Source: Candidatus Avelusimicrobium gallinaceum
Lineage (GTDB): Bacteria; Elusimicrobiota; Elusimicrobia; Elusimicrobiales; Elusimicrobiaceae
Assembly (NCBI GenBank): GCA_944324965.1
Contig: CALUYH010000007.1
Span: 1-64,000, forward strand
Direction of reading: 5' to 3'
Length of the DNA stretch: 64,000 nt
The number at the start of each line of letters is the position of its first letter. Positions within the stretch are counted from its first letter, which is position 1. The notes beneath the pieces are model-generated. The model had not been told where the DNA came from, did not search any database, and worked only from the letters and a program-made list of their open reading frames with translations. The position numbers and the translations under genes were made by a program. Below, in pieces: positions 50,022 through 58,796 of this stretch.

Positions 50022-52337
50022 ATGGCAGAAGAAAACGCAATCCAAAAAACTGATGCTAAGATTATTGCTTTTTCCGGTCCGAAAGAAGGGGCCGGAAAAA
50101 CCACGCTTGTGCTGAACTTGGCGTTGGGCTGGGCGGGCATTCAAAAACGCCCGGTGCTGATTGTGCCGCTGGACCCGTTGGCCCGGCAGGAACACAGCTT
50201 TTATTTGGATATCAAAAAGCCGGTCAGCGTTTCGGACATTTTGCGGACGCTGGGCAACACGTCTATTGCCGTAGTGGGCGGGTTGCTGCGCGGGAAGATT
50301 TCCATGTCCCAGTGGGGGGTAGGTGTATTGCCGCTGGGTAATACGCGCGCGCAGGTGGCGGCTATCAGCCCTAAAATTTTAATTCCTATTCTGTCGCGCC
50401 TGTCGCAGACGTTTGATATTTTCCTGGATGTGGATTCCAGCTTCCCCATGCAGGCTTTTGCCTTTGATATTGCGGACAAGGTGTTTTGGGTTTCCCAAGC
50501 CACCCGCACGCATTTAAATTCCACCGTACAGCTTTTTAACGATTACAAAGAACAGCGCTACCCGATGGACCGCGTGAGCATTATCTGCAACGCGTACGAT
50601 ATGCCCGGGTCTATCCCGTACGAAGAAGTAGAACGCTTTTATTCGTCTTTGGGGCGCGAAATTGACGTGTTTTTGCCCTGGGATGACGAGGTGATGGCCA
50701 CTTCCAACCGCAAAGAAGTGGAAATTATCACCAACCCCCAGTCGGAATGGGTGAAAGGCCTGCGCCTGGTGCTGGCCAAAATCCGCGATTTGAAACCGGC
50801 CCCGAAAGATTGGGTGGCCTCGGTGTCGGACGAAGAATTTACCCAAGCCGCCAAAGAAATTTGGAGCCCGATTCTGTTTGACGACGGCAAAACCACCAGC
50901 GTGGCGGAGCACGTGGCCGCGGAAGACGAAGGCAACCAGACCAAACTGTCGTTTTGGGACGATTTGAAACAGAAAATCCACAAAGAAGTGGTGCACACGC
51001 TGGAAATTGAACACATCGTGGTGAGCGACGAAAACACCGCCAGCGAACAAACCCGCAAACGGGTGGCCGCCATTGTGGACGATATTTTGCAAAAGCAGCC
51101 CAACTTGCAGTTCTCGCGCGACCAGCGCACGCGCTTCTCGTCGGAACTGTTGGACGAAATTTTGGGCTTGGGGCCGCTGGAAGTATTAATGCGCGACCCG
51201 GCCGTTACCGAAATCATGGTCAACGCGTTTGACAAAATCTTCATCGAACAAAAAGGTAAACTGACGCTGACCAAATACAAATTCCGCAACAACGACCAAG
51301 TGGTGCAGGTGATTAAACGCATCGTGGCGCCGCTGGGCCGCCGTATTGACGAATCCGTGCCGCTCGTGGACGCCCGCTTGAAAGACGGCTCCCGTGTGAA
51401 CGCCATCATCGCGCCGCTGGCCGTGTCCGGCCCGACGCTGACCATCCGTCGTTTCTCGCAAAAACCGTTCGGCCCGGAAGATTATTACCGTTTTGGAACC
51501 ATCAGCCCGGAATGTATGGCCTTTATTGAACAGTGCGTCCGTATCCGCAAGAACATCATCGTGTGCGGCGGTACGGGTACCGGTAAAACCACGTTCTTAA
51601 ACGCCATTTCCGGCTATATCGCCAACGATGAACGTATCATCACCGTGGAAGACACCGCGGAATTGCGCTTGCAGCAGCCGCACTGGGTGTCTTTGGAAAG
51701 CCGTCCGCCAAACGTGGAAGGCAAAGGGGCGATTACCATTCAGGATTTAGTCAAAAACTGCTTGCGTATGCGTCCGGACCGCATTGTGGTCGGGGAATGC
51801 CGCGGCGGCGAAGCACTGGATATGTTGCAGGCGATGAACACCGGTCACGAAGGTTCGCTGACCACCATTCACGCCAACACGCCGCGCGACGGGCTGTCCC
51901 GCTTGGAAGCCATGTGCATGCAGACGGGGGCCGAATTGCCGGTGTACGTAATCCGCGAAATGATTTCCTCGGCCGTAAACATGATTGTGCAGCTGTCGCG
52001 TTTTTCGGACGGTTCCAGAAAGGTAACCTATATCACCGAAATGCACGGCCAAAAAGACGGGGAAATCCAATCCACGGATTTGTTCCGCTACGTGCAGACC
52101 GGCGTGGACGAAAACGGCAAAGTGCAGGGCGTGTTTGCGCCTACGGGCCAACTGCCGACGTTTTTTGATGAATTTGCCTCCAAAGGGCACCCGGTGGATA
52201 AAAACATTTTCTTGAAAAATGCCGTCCCTCTGGACGAAAACGGCGAACCGGACAAACAGGCCGTAGCGCGCTTGCAGCAGCAAATGGCGGCCAAAAACGT
52301 TCCGCCTGCTCCGCCCGCGGCGCCGGTGCAGCATTAA
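50022..52337 (+). CDS. TadZ-TadA (CpaE-CpaF) fusion ATPase
   Basis: The 771-residue cytoplasmic protein joins two Tad ATPases. Residues 1-265 are a MinD/ParA-like TadZ domain with deviant Walker A K21-E-G-A-G-K-T-T and later IFLDVDSSFP. About 290-345 is a linker. From about 345 the secretion ATPase TadA/CpaF follows: RTRFSSELLDEILGLGPLEVLMRDPAVTEIMVN, Walker A GGTGTGKTT with Lys522, Asp-box EDTAEL, Walker B with Glu592 (DRIVVGECRG), and the His box GSLTTIHANT. In most Tad loci these are separate genes (tadZ, tadA). Fusion would hold the polar-localising ATPase in a 1:1 ratio with the motor. The motifs on both sides are intact. Confidence 0.92.
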   Translation: MAEENAIQKTDAKIIAFSGPKEGAGKTTLVLNLALGWAGIQKRPVLIVPLDPLARQEHSFYLDIKKPVSVSDILRTLGNTSIAVVGGLLRGKISMSQWGVGVLPLGNTRAQVAAISPKILIPILSRLSQTFDIFLDVDSSFPMQAFAFDIADKVFWVSQATRTHLNSTVQLFNDYKEQRYPMDRVSIICNAYDMPGSIPYEEVERFYSSLGREIDVFLPWDDEVMATSNRKEVEIITNPQSEWVKGLRLVLAKIRDLKPAPKDWVASVSDEEFTQAAKEIWSPILFDDGKTTSVAEHVAAEDEGNQTKLSFWDDLKQKIHKEVVHTLEIEHIVVSDENTASEQTRKRVAAIVDDILQKQPNLQFSRDQRTRFSSELLDEILGLGPLEVLMRDPAVTEIMVNAFDKIFIEQKGKLTLTKYKFRNNDQVVQVIKRIVAPLGRRIDESVPLVDARLKDGSRVNAIIAPLAVSGPTLTIRRFSQKPFGPEDYYRFGTISPECMAFIEQCVRIRKNIIVCGGTGTGKTTFLNAISGYIANDERIITVEDTAELRLQQPHWVSLESRPPNVEGKGAITIQDLVKNCLRMRPDRIVVGECRGGEALDMLQAMNTGHEGSLTTIHANTPRDGLSRLEAMCMQTGAELPVYVIREMISSAVNMIVQLSRFSDGSRKVTYITEMHGQKDGEIQSTDLFRYVQTGVDENGKVQGVFAPTGQLPTFFDEFASKGHPVDKNIFLKNAVPLDENGEPDKQAVARLQQQMAAKNVPPAPPAAPVQH

Positions 52338-52358
52338 GCAGGGTTGTAAAGGGTATAT

Positions 52359-53984
52359 ATGACGAAAAAAATTCAACTGTTAGTTTGGAGCATTTTGTGT
52401 GCAGTGGCTGTGGCTATGCCGCCTGCGGCAGCGGCCCGCGCGCTGGGAAAGCAGGATTTGGCGCGCATCCAGTGCGCGCAGGAAAAAATGCGTATTATGG
52501 CCGAATTTTTTGATGTCAGCATGCCGGCGAGCGAAAAAGTTTACACCTTGCCCAACGTGTGCGGTGCCCAAGCCGGCAAAACGGTCAAAATGCCCGAATG
52601 GTTTGCTGCCGAGCTGGACCGGATGGACAAAAATAAAGTCGTCTACGTCCCGAACGAAGGCACATACAGCGAAGTGGATTTGTGGCGCCAGGCGTTTTCC
52701 AACGTGTATTTGTATTTGGACCGGGCGGCTAAATCGCTGGACCCGAATCAGCCCGTGGTGATGGAACAGCTCTCGCGCGGTTTTGTGGGCAACCGCATTA
52801 ACCTGATGGCCACGCTGGACCGCCTGAATAAAGATTTGCTGCGCGGTCAGCAGCTGCTGATTATGAAGGACAGTATGGACGGCCGTGCGCGCTCCATGCT
52901 GGCCACGTTTGAACTGATTAACAGCGAATTTTTCAGCACGATTGAAGCGTTGTCCAGCCCTATTTCCCAGCGGGAAAACAAATACCGCCAATCGGTGATG
53001 GCGGTGGTGGTGTTGGCCAACCACTTGTACTCGCAATTTTTAAGCACGGCTATTCCGATGAATCCGCCGGACCCCAAAATTTATCGCACGACCGCGGCAG
53101 ACCGTGCCGTAAACTTTTTTATGCTGGTGTTGGGCTCGGCCTTGGCGGGGTTGGCGGTCTACCTGCTGTTGGAAAACAAACGGGAAGACATTTTAAAATT
53201 GGCCTCGGAATACAAACAAAAAAGCGAAGCGTGGGCCGAAGATTTCAACCGCCAGTTCGTAACGATTGACATTAAATACATCGTGTTCGGCACCATCGGA
53301 CTTTTTGCCATCATCGGGCTGATGTTCGGGCTGATGACGGGCGGATTTACGGGCGTGTTCTTTTTCCTGCTGATTGTATTTATCGGCGGGGTAATCAGCA
53401 TCCGGATGCCGATGGCCGTGCTGGACGCACTTAAAAAGAGCCGCGGCAAACGCGTCAACAAACAGCTGATGGACGCGCTGATTTTGCTTTCCAACTCGCT
53501 CCGTTCGGGTATGGATATCGTGCAGGGGTTTGAACTGGTGGCGCGGGATATGCTGCCGCCGATTTCGGACGAGTTCGGCCTGGTGATTAAAAACTACCAG
53601 CTGGGCACCCCGTTTGAAAAAGCGCTGGACGGCCTTTCGGAACGTGTGGAAAGCCGTATGCTTTCGTATATCATCAAAGCCATCATCATCCAGCGGCAGG
53701 TGGGCGGTAACCTGACGGTCATCTTTGCCCGCTTGGTGGAAAACATCCGCGAAGAAAGCAAACTGGAAGAAAAACTGCAGGCGATGACGGCCCAGCAGAA
53801 AATCCAATCCATCGTCGTCAGCGTGATGCCGTTTGTAATGATGTTTGTGATGTTTATTTTCAACCCGTCGCAGATGATTTCGTTCTACACCAGCCCGGTG
53901 GGAATGTTTGTATTCTTGTTCTGTATCATCTGGATCGGCATCGGTATGAAGGTGCTGAAGAAAATGGGTGAGGTACGGGTCTAA
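52359..53984 (+). CDS. tadB: TadB-like platform protein with an extra exported N-terminal domain
   Basis: The protein has 541 residues. The C-terminal half has helices at about 310-350, then the type II secretion F domain (about 370-500: LMDALILLSNSLRSGMDIVQGF and QRQVGGNLTVIFARLVENIREE) and final helices, which is TadB. TadB is usually about 300 residues. The first 245 residues here are new: a signal peptide (about 1-26), two cysteines (C39 and C68) and helical sequence, followed by a membrane helix (about 249-270). This part should lie in the periplasm. It may contact the secretin or the pilin entry, which is inference. Confidence 0.88.
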   Translation: MTKKIQLLVWSILCAVAVAMPPAAAARALGKQDLARIQCAQEKMRIMAEFFDVSMPASEKVYTLPNVCGAQAGKTVKMPEWFAAELDRMDKNKVVYVPNEGTYSEVDLWRQAFSNVYLYLDRAAKSLDPNQPVVMEQLSRGFVGNRINLMATLDRLNKDLLRGQQLLIMKDSMDGRARSMLATFELINSEFFSTIEALSSPISQRENKYRQSVMAVVVLANHLYSQFLSTAIPMNPPDPKIYRTTAADRAVNFFMLVLGSALAGLAVYLLLENKREDILKLASEYKQKSEAWAEDFNRQFVTIDIKYIVFGTIGLFAIIGLMFGLMTGGFTGVFFFLLIVFIGGVISIRMPMAVLDALKKSRGKRVNKQLMDALILLSNSLRSGMDIVQGFELVARDMLPPISDEFGLVIKNYQLGTPFEKALDGLSERVESRMLSYIIKAIIIQRQVGGNLTVIFARLVENIREESKLEEKLQAMTAQQKIQSIVVSVMPFVMMFVMFIFNPSQMISFYTSPVGMFVFLFCIIWIGIGMKVLKKMGEVRV

Positions 53985-53986
53985 TT

Positions 53987-54874
53987 ATGAGCATGGGATT
54001 AACTTTTGTTTTAATGTTGCTGGTGCTGATTGGGGCCGCTGCGGTAGGGTACGCGGTGCTGAACCTGCTTGCGCCGGCGCAGCCCAAGGAAAAGATTGTA
54101 GACGTGGATGTGCGGCGTTTTAAATCCGCCTCCAGTTTTGCGCGCTTGAAACCCGACGAAAAACTGATGGACCGGCTGGCGGTGTTCTGCCTGCACAACT
54201 TCCACCTGGAAAAAAGCCTGGAAACCATGCACATGCAGCTGGGCAGCCCGGATAATCCGCAGCCCGTGGATATTTTGTATTCCAAAATCATCTCCGCTTT
54301 GGCCATTCCGGCGGCGATGATGCTGTTGTTCCAGTCCGTGTGGCCGGTGGTGCTGGTGCCGCTGTGCTTTATGGTTCCGGACGTGATTATCAAAAGCAAA
54401 ATCCAAAAGCGCCAGGCGGAAATTTTGGGCAACTTTTCCACCACGGTGGATTTGGCGGCGCTGATTATTGAATCCGGCTTGGATTATTTAACCGCGTTTG
54501 AAAGAATCATCAAAATCGCCAAGGTTAAAACCGTGCTGGAAGAAGAACTGGACAAAACGATTAACGAAATTAAACTGGGGTACTCCCGCCGCGAAGCGCT
54601 GGAACGCTTTTCGGCCCGCACAGGGGTAGCGGAAGTGCGCTCCCTGGTGAGCTTGATTATTCAATCCGATGAACTCGGTACGAGCTTGGTGGACCTGCTG
54701 CGTAACTTCTCGTCGGATTTGCGCTCCACGCGTTTAAGCCGCGCCGAAAAACTGGCGGCCCAGGCGTCTACCAAGATGCTTTTCCCGCTGTTTATGTTTA
54801 TTTTCCCGACGATTTTTATTTTAATTTTAGCCCCGATGATTAGCGGTTTACTCAACGGAGGCATGGGCTTTTAG
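53987..54874 (+). CDS. tadC: TadC-like platform protein
   Basis: The protein has 295 residues: an N-terminal helix (about 4-26), helices near 105-130, a type II secretion F domain (about 148-270, GNFSTTVDLAALIIESGLDYLTAFERI and SLVSLIIQSDELGTSLVDLLRNF), and a last helix. It pairs with TadB as the inner-membrane platform that couples the motor ATPase to pilin addition. It begins two bases after the tadB stop. Confidence 0.93.
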   Translation: MSMGLTFVLMLLVLIGAAAVGYAVLNLLAPAQPKEKIVDVDVRRFKSASSFARLKPDEKLMDRLAVFCLHNFHLEKSLETMHMQLGSPDNPQPVDILYSKIISALAIPAAMMLLFQSVWPVVLVPLCFMVPDVIIKSKIQKRQAEILGNFSTTVDLAALIIESGLDYLTAFERIIKIAKVKTVLEEELDKTINEIKLGYSRREALERFSARTGVAEVRSLVSLIIQSDELGTSLVDLLRNFSSDLRSTRLSRAEKLAAQASTKMLFPLFMFIFPTIFILILAPMISGLLNGGMGF

Positions 54875-54885
54875 AGGATAAACTT

Positions 54886-56292
54886 ATGAAAAAGAACCTT
54901 ATTTTTATTTCGCTTTTGGTTTGCGCGGCGCTGAACGTGTACGCGGCGGCCAGTTTCCGCAAAGAAATCCCGGTGCGCCAGCACGGCAAAGAAGCCGGCA
55001 TGCTGTTGGATTTAAGCAAAATTTCCATGGGTACGCTTAACGACGTGGAAGAAAAGAAACAATACTTGTCCACCGTCCAGCTGGAAAAACAGCGCATCCA
55101 AAACTATACCTTGCGTATGGTGTACGAAAACGCCTACCTGCTCTACAAACACGGTGATTATCAGCGCGCGCAGGAAATGGCCCAAACCATTTTGAGCATT
55201 GACCCCAACTTTAAACAAGCCCAAACGTTGGCGCGCCAGGCCCAGCATATGGGTACGTACGGCACTATTTCCGAGGCGCAGGTGATTGAAGCCAAATTCC
55301 AGGAAACCATCCGCCTGTATGACAGCGGCCGCCTGGTGGAAGCCAACGATAAATTAAACGAAATTTTAACCATCCAGCCCGGCAACTCCAAAGCCCAGGC
55401 CTGGAAACGCAAAATTGATTACGATATTGCCAAAGAATATACCCGCCGCGGCGATGTGGCCTACGAAAAAGGCGACTATCAGGACGCGCTGGACGCGTGG
55501 TATAACGCTTTGCTGATGCGCAAGGACGACCCCAAACTGGTGGCCAAAATTTCCGAAACGGAAAACAAACTGCGCAAACAGCAAGTGGCCGATTCTATGA
55601 AACAGGCCCTGGATTTCTACAACAAAGGGCAGTTTGTGGAAGCGTACGCCGTGTTTGAGCGGATTACCAAAATCCAGCCCGGCGATCCGCGCGTGCAGAA
55701 ATATATGTCCCAGTTAAAGAACGAAATTGCGGCCGGATATTACAACGCGGGGAACAAATCGTACAATTCCAACCGGTTTGACCAAGCCGTTTCGTACTGG
55801 ACCAACGCCAAAAAATGGGGTGCCGATTCCGGAATGATGGACGCGCTGATTAAACGGGCGCGCAACGCCAAAGAAAACCACCTGCGCGTGAAACAGGAAC
55901 AAGCGCAGCAGGCGGAAGTCGCGGCCCAAAAGGCCGAAGAAGCGGCCCAGAAGGCCGAAGAAACGGCCCAGCAGGCCGCCACCGAAGAACCGATTGAAAC
56001 GGTGACGGTGGACAATTCGCTCATCCCCGGTGCCAGCAGCGGCGGCATTGGTACTTCTGTCGGTGCGGTAGGCACCAACGAAACGCTGCCCACGCTGGGC
56101 GGAACGACGACGAACCGCGTGTCGCCTGAAGCCAGTGCGGCTTCCCGCGCCAAATACATTGAAGGGCTGGACGCCTTCAACCAGGACGATTACGAACGCG
56201 CCCGCCAGGCCTGGATTGTGGCCAAACAACTGGACCCGGGCAACAGCGACGCCGATTTGGGCCTGCGCAAAGTGGAAGAATTGATGAGGTAG
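54886..56292 (+). CDS. Exported TPR protein (TadD-like)
   Basis: The protein has 468 residues with a signal peptide (about 1-21). At least five tetratricopeptide units are visible, for example LLYKHGDYQRAQEMAQTILSIDPN (about 85-108), GDVAYEKGDYQDALDAWYNALL (about 190-211) and LDAFNQDDYERARQAWIVAKQLDPG near the end. A coiled, Ala/Glu/Gln-rich segment (about 337-365, repeats of AQKAEEA) divides them. TadD is a TPR lipoprotein in many Tad loci; here no lipobox is seen, so it is an analogue. It probably scaffolds secretin or pilus proteins in the periplasm. Confidence 0.85.
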   Translation: MKKNLIFISLLVCAALNVYAAASFRKEIPVRQHGKEAGMLLDLSKISMGTLNDVEEKKQYLSTVQLEKQRIQNYTLRMVYENAYLLYKHGDYQRAQEMAQTILSIDPNFKQAQTLARQAQHMGTYGTISEAQVIEAKFQETIRLYDSGRLVEANDKLNEILTIQPGNSKAQAWKRKIDYDIAKEYTRRGDVAYEKGDYQDALDAWYNALLMRKDDPKLVAKISETENKLRKQQVADSMKQALDFYNKGQFVEAYAVFERITKIQPGDPRVQKYMSQLKNEIAAGYYNAGNKSYNSNRFDQAVSYWTNAKKWGADSGMMDALIKRARNAKENHLRVKQEQAQQAEVAAQKAEEAAQKAEETAQQAATEEPIETVTVDNSLIPGASSGGIGTSVGAVGTNETLPTLGGTTTNRVSPEASAASRAKYIEGLDAFNQDDYERARQAWIVAKQLDPGNSDADLGLRKVEELMR

Positions 56293-56299
56293 GAACAAT

Positions 56300-57409
56300 A
56301 TGAAACTGACTTCCAAATGGTTGTTGTGGTTCGTATTGGTAACGGTGTATGCGGCCGTTATCGGCGGGTTATTCTATTACAATTTGTTTAAGTTCGTGTT
56401 TGATAAAAAGCTGCAAAACGAAATGGTGGAAATGGTGCGTTTCCGCGCGCCGACTTTGGTGCAGTGGCTGGCCTCCCGCCCCAAAGGGGAAGCTACCTTC
56501 CGCGAAGCGGAAATTATGAAAGGGTTGCAGCGCAACGACGACCGCATCAAAAGCCTGGTGTACTTGAACTACGACGGTTCCATCCGCTGGCACGAAAACA
56601 CCAAGTTCTTGCGGATGTCGTATTCCGATTACAACAACTCCGTGGGCTTTGAAACCAATGCGGTGGTGCAGGCCATCCGCGACGGTATGCCGCGCGCCAT
56701 TTTGGCCGGTAACGGCGATTATTACGATATGGCCATCCCGCTTTTGGCCAAAGGCAACACCGTGGCGGGGGTGGTAAACGTGACCGTTTCGCGCGAGAAT
56801 GCCAAACAGTTGATTCAATCTTCCATGGTGCGCTATGCCATCGGGGCGTTTATTATGATTTTGCTGATTGGCGGGGTGCTGTATTTGTTCTTGCTCCTTA
56901 AAATTTTGCGCCCGCTGGAATCGCTGAAAGACAGTGTGGAGGCGGTTTCGTTAAACAACTTAAAGCTCTCGTTCCCGGCCCGCCGTGATGAAATCGGCGA
57001 CGTAGCCGTGGCTGTCAGTGCGTTGTTGGGCAAAATCCGCGAGGACATCAAGAGCCTGGAAAATGTGGAAATTATGTCTTTGGAAAAGGAACAGCGCTGG
57101 TGGAAAACCATCCTGGCCGTAACGGTGCCCAAAGGTTCCCGCGCCCTGGTGATTGACGAGAATAACAACATTTTGTATACCAACTTTGAACTGCATATGC
57201 CGGGCAAAGAAAAAGTGCATTTGCTGGATATTTTTGACGGAAGACAGCAAGAAATTATCCAGGTGGTGGGGGAAGCGCTGGAAAACCCGACCAAAGTTTT
57301 GCGCGGCACAGTAGTAAATAAAAATGTAAAATGTGTGGTGAAAGCTGTTCAGCTGCCGGACGACGCCGGGAAAAACCGCATCGTGTTGGTGCTGGAACCC
57401 GAAAAATAA
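56300..57409 (+). CDS. Membrane sensor with HAMP domain and no kinase
   Basis: The protein has 369 residues: helix 1 (about 8-28), a periplasmic sensor domain (about 30-170, Cache/PAS-like by length and YYDMAIPLLAKGNTVAGVVNVTVS), helix 2 (about 180-203), a HAMP linker (about 204-255, with LRPLESLKDSVEAVSLNNL and RRDEIGDVAVAVSALL) and a cytoplasmic PAS-like domain (about 275-369). No histidine kinase, methyl-accepting or cyclase domain follows. It could pass a signal to the histidine kinases about 1.4 kb downstream, or directly to the Tad ATPase. It is embedded in the pilus operon eight bases after the TPR gene. Confidence 0.82.
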   Translation: MKLTSKWLLWFVLVTVYAAVIGGLFYYNLFKFVFDKKLQNEMVEMVRFRAPTLVQWLASRPKGEATFREAEIMKGLQRNDDRIKSLVYLNYDGSIRWHENTKFLRMSYSDYNNSVGFETNAVVQAIRDGMPRAILAGNGDYYDMAIPLLAKGNTVAGVVNVTVSRENAKQLIQSSMVRYAIGAFIMILLIGGVLYLFLLLKILRPLESLKDSVEAVSLNNLKLSFPARRDEIGDVAVAVSALLGKIREDIKSLENVEIMSLEKEQRWWKTILAVTVPKGSRALVIDENNNILYTNFELHMPGKEKVHLLDIFDGRQQEIIQVVGEALENPTKVLRGTVVNKNVKCVVKAVQLPDDAGKNRIVLVLEPEK

Positions 57410-57433
57410 GGGAACTTGTTGTAGGAGAGGGAT

Positions 57434-57703
57434 ATGAGAGTAGAAATTAAAAAAATTGGCATTTCAACGGTGTTGTTTTCCGTTTTCCCGCTGGCCGTAT
57501 TTGTGGTGATGCTGCTGAGCGCTTTTATGGAAATTTTTAACCCGGACGTAGCTATCAGCATGGCCTATATTATGGGGTTGGTGATGCGCGCCATTCAAAG
57601 CACCTTGCTGTTCCTGGTGTCCACGGTGGTGTTCCTGCTGGCCTACAATTGGCTGTGTGCGTTGGGCATCCGCGGCGTGCGGGTGGATTTGGAAGATAAA
57701 TAA
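57434..57703 (+). CDS. Small two-helix membrane protein
   Basis: I do not recognise this 89-residue protein with certainty. It has a short basic start, a helix at about 10-32, a second at about 48-72, and a tail with GIRGVRVDLEDK. The pattern recalls DUF3566-type small membrane proteins, but I would not assign the family. RBS GAGAGGGA precedes the ATG. Its place between the sensor and the DsbA-like gene suggests that it belongs to the Tad-like operon. Confidence 0.75.
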   Translation: MRVEIKKIGISTVLFSVFPLAVFVVMLLSAFMEIFNPDVAISMAYIMGLVMRAIQSTLLFLVSTVVFLLAYNWLCALGIRGVRVDLEDK

Positions 57704-57717
57704 GGAGAATAAGGGTA

Positions 57718-58665
57718 ATGAAAAAGTTATTAAGCATCTTGCTCATTTGCGCGGTGGCGGGCTTGGCCTTTGCCGCCCCGGCTAAAAAAGCCGCCAAAGC
57801 CAAGGCTCCGGCCAAGACGAAGGCGGAATTCGTGATTGTAGAATCCGACGAATATGACGCGGGCAAAGAAGACCCGCAGCTGACGGCCGGCATTGCACAG
57901 TTTTTAAATGCGGAACCGACGGTGACGAAAGTGTCCTATAAAGACGCGGCGGCCGACCCGAAACTGGCCAACCTGGATTACAGCTTCCTGCCGCTTTATT
58001 TAATCAAAAAGACGGACGACATCCGCACCAAATTGGAAAAACACCTCCAGTACGGCTACGCCTTGGAAAACGAAGATTTCATCATTCTGCCGCACCAAAC
58101 CCGCTCGGGCGTGTTTAACGGCAAAACCGCTAAACCCGGCGTGATGGAAATTTTTGTAATGTCCCAGTGCCCCTACGGCGCCATGGCCGAAGGATTAGTG
58201 TTGCAGGCGCAAAAAGACGGCAAACTGCCGAAAGACAAAGAAATCAAAATCCGCTATGTGGTAAGCTATGACGAAAAGAACGGCTTTTCCAGCTTGCACG
58301 GCTCGGGCGAATGGGAAGAAGACATCCGCCAGCTGTTAATTGCCAAATACTATCCGGAAAAATTCTGGAAGTACCTGGAAATCCGCAACAAAGATTACCG
58401 CTCCAGCCGCTGGGATAAAGCGATGGAAGAAGCGGGCATCAACGTCAAAAAGATTATGAAGAAATTTGACAAAGAAGGCGTGGAACTGTTGAAAGAAGAA
58501 GCCAAATACGCCCAGGAATACGGCGTGAGCGCTTCGCCGACCTTCTTGTGGGAAGGCAAAGTGCAGTTGGATTTCGGCACTGCCTCGCAGTTGGAAGGGT
58601 TCTCGTTTTTGAACCCGAATGCGGCGGCTAACACCGGCGCGGCGGCTCCGGCCGGCAGCTGCTAA
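57718..58665 (+). CDS. Exported thioredoxin-fold (DsbA-like) protein with CPYG site
   Basis: The protein has 315 residues: a signal peptide (about 1-19), a Lys/Ala-rich stretch (20-36), a first part (about 37-135) of unclear fold, and then a thioredoxin/DsbA-like domain. The site that would be CxxC reads C151-P-Y-G154 (VMSQCPYGAMAEG), so the resolving cysteine is lost, while the cis-Pro loop VSASPTFLWEGK is kept. The last residue, Cys315, is the only other cysteine in the mature protein. It might act as an isomerase, chaperone or mixed-disulfide carrier. It follows Tad genes, and the Cys-rich giant protein is an obvious client. It is the last gene before the terminator. Confidence 0.87.
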   Translation: MKKLLSILLICAVAGLAFAAPAKKAAKAKAPAKTKAEFVIVESDEYDAGKEDPQLTAGIAQFLNAEPTVTKVSYKDAAADPKLANLDYSFLPLYLIKKTDDIRTKLEKHLQYGYALENEDFIILPHQTRSGVFNGKTAKPGVMEIFVMSQCPYGAMAEGLVLQAQKDGKLPKDKEIKIRYVVSYDEKNGFSSLHGSGEWEEDIRQLLIAKYYPEKFWKYLEIRNKDYRSSRWDKAMEEAGINVKKIMKKFDKEGVELLKEEAKYAQEYGVSASPTFLWEGKVQLDFGTASQLEGFSFLNPNAAANTGAAAPAGSC

Positions 58666-58685
58666 CCAAGCCACACTTTAAAGCC

Positions 58686-58721
58686 AAAACGGGGGCTGGG
58701 GCGTATCCCGGCCCCCGTTTT
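58686..58721 (+). terminator. Rho-independent terminator of the Tad-like operon
   Basis: AAAACGGGGGC and GCCCCCGTTTT pair, continued inward by TGGG/CCCG. It separates the pilus operon from the signalling genes. The stem is symmetrical, and the T tract is the four T of its right arm. Confidence 0.8.
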
Positions 58722-58767
58722 CGGAAGCCTTCGGATGATGAGCTGCCCGGCGGCTGATGACCCGAAC

Positions 58768-58789
58768 GTTTCGGACAGCGTTTCGGACA
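58768..58789 (+). repeat. Two 12-bp direct repeats before the histidine kinase
   Basis: GTTTCGGACA occurs at 58768-58777 and 58780-58789, a spacing of 12 bases (about one helix turn), and a similar ACGTTTCGG context precedes it. No sigma70 boxes are found in 58722-58796. The repeats sit just before the start codon of the kinase and may be a regulator site. Confidence 0.45.
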
Positions 58790-58796
58790 ACAGGAT

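Noticed and set aside
50022-52337. Assembly artefact joining tadZ and tadA
   Set aside because: The linker is in frame and has the same composition as the rest, and neither a stop nor an internal RBS is evident. Relatives should still be checked.
58150-58200. Frameshift or disruption at the CPYG site of the DsbA-like protein
   Set aside because: The frame continues with full domain sequence and the glycine codon is one base from a cysteine codon; it is a substitution, not a break.
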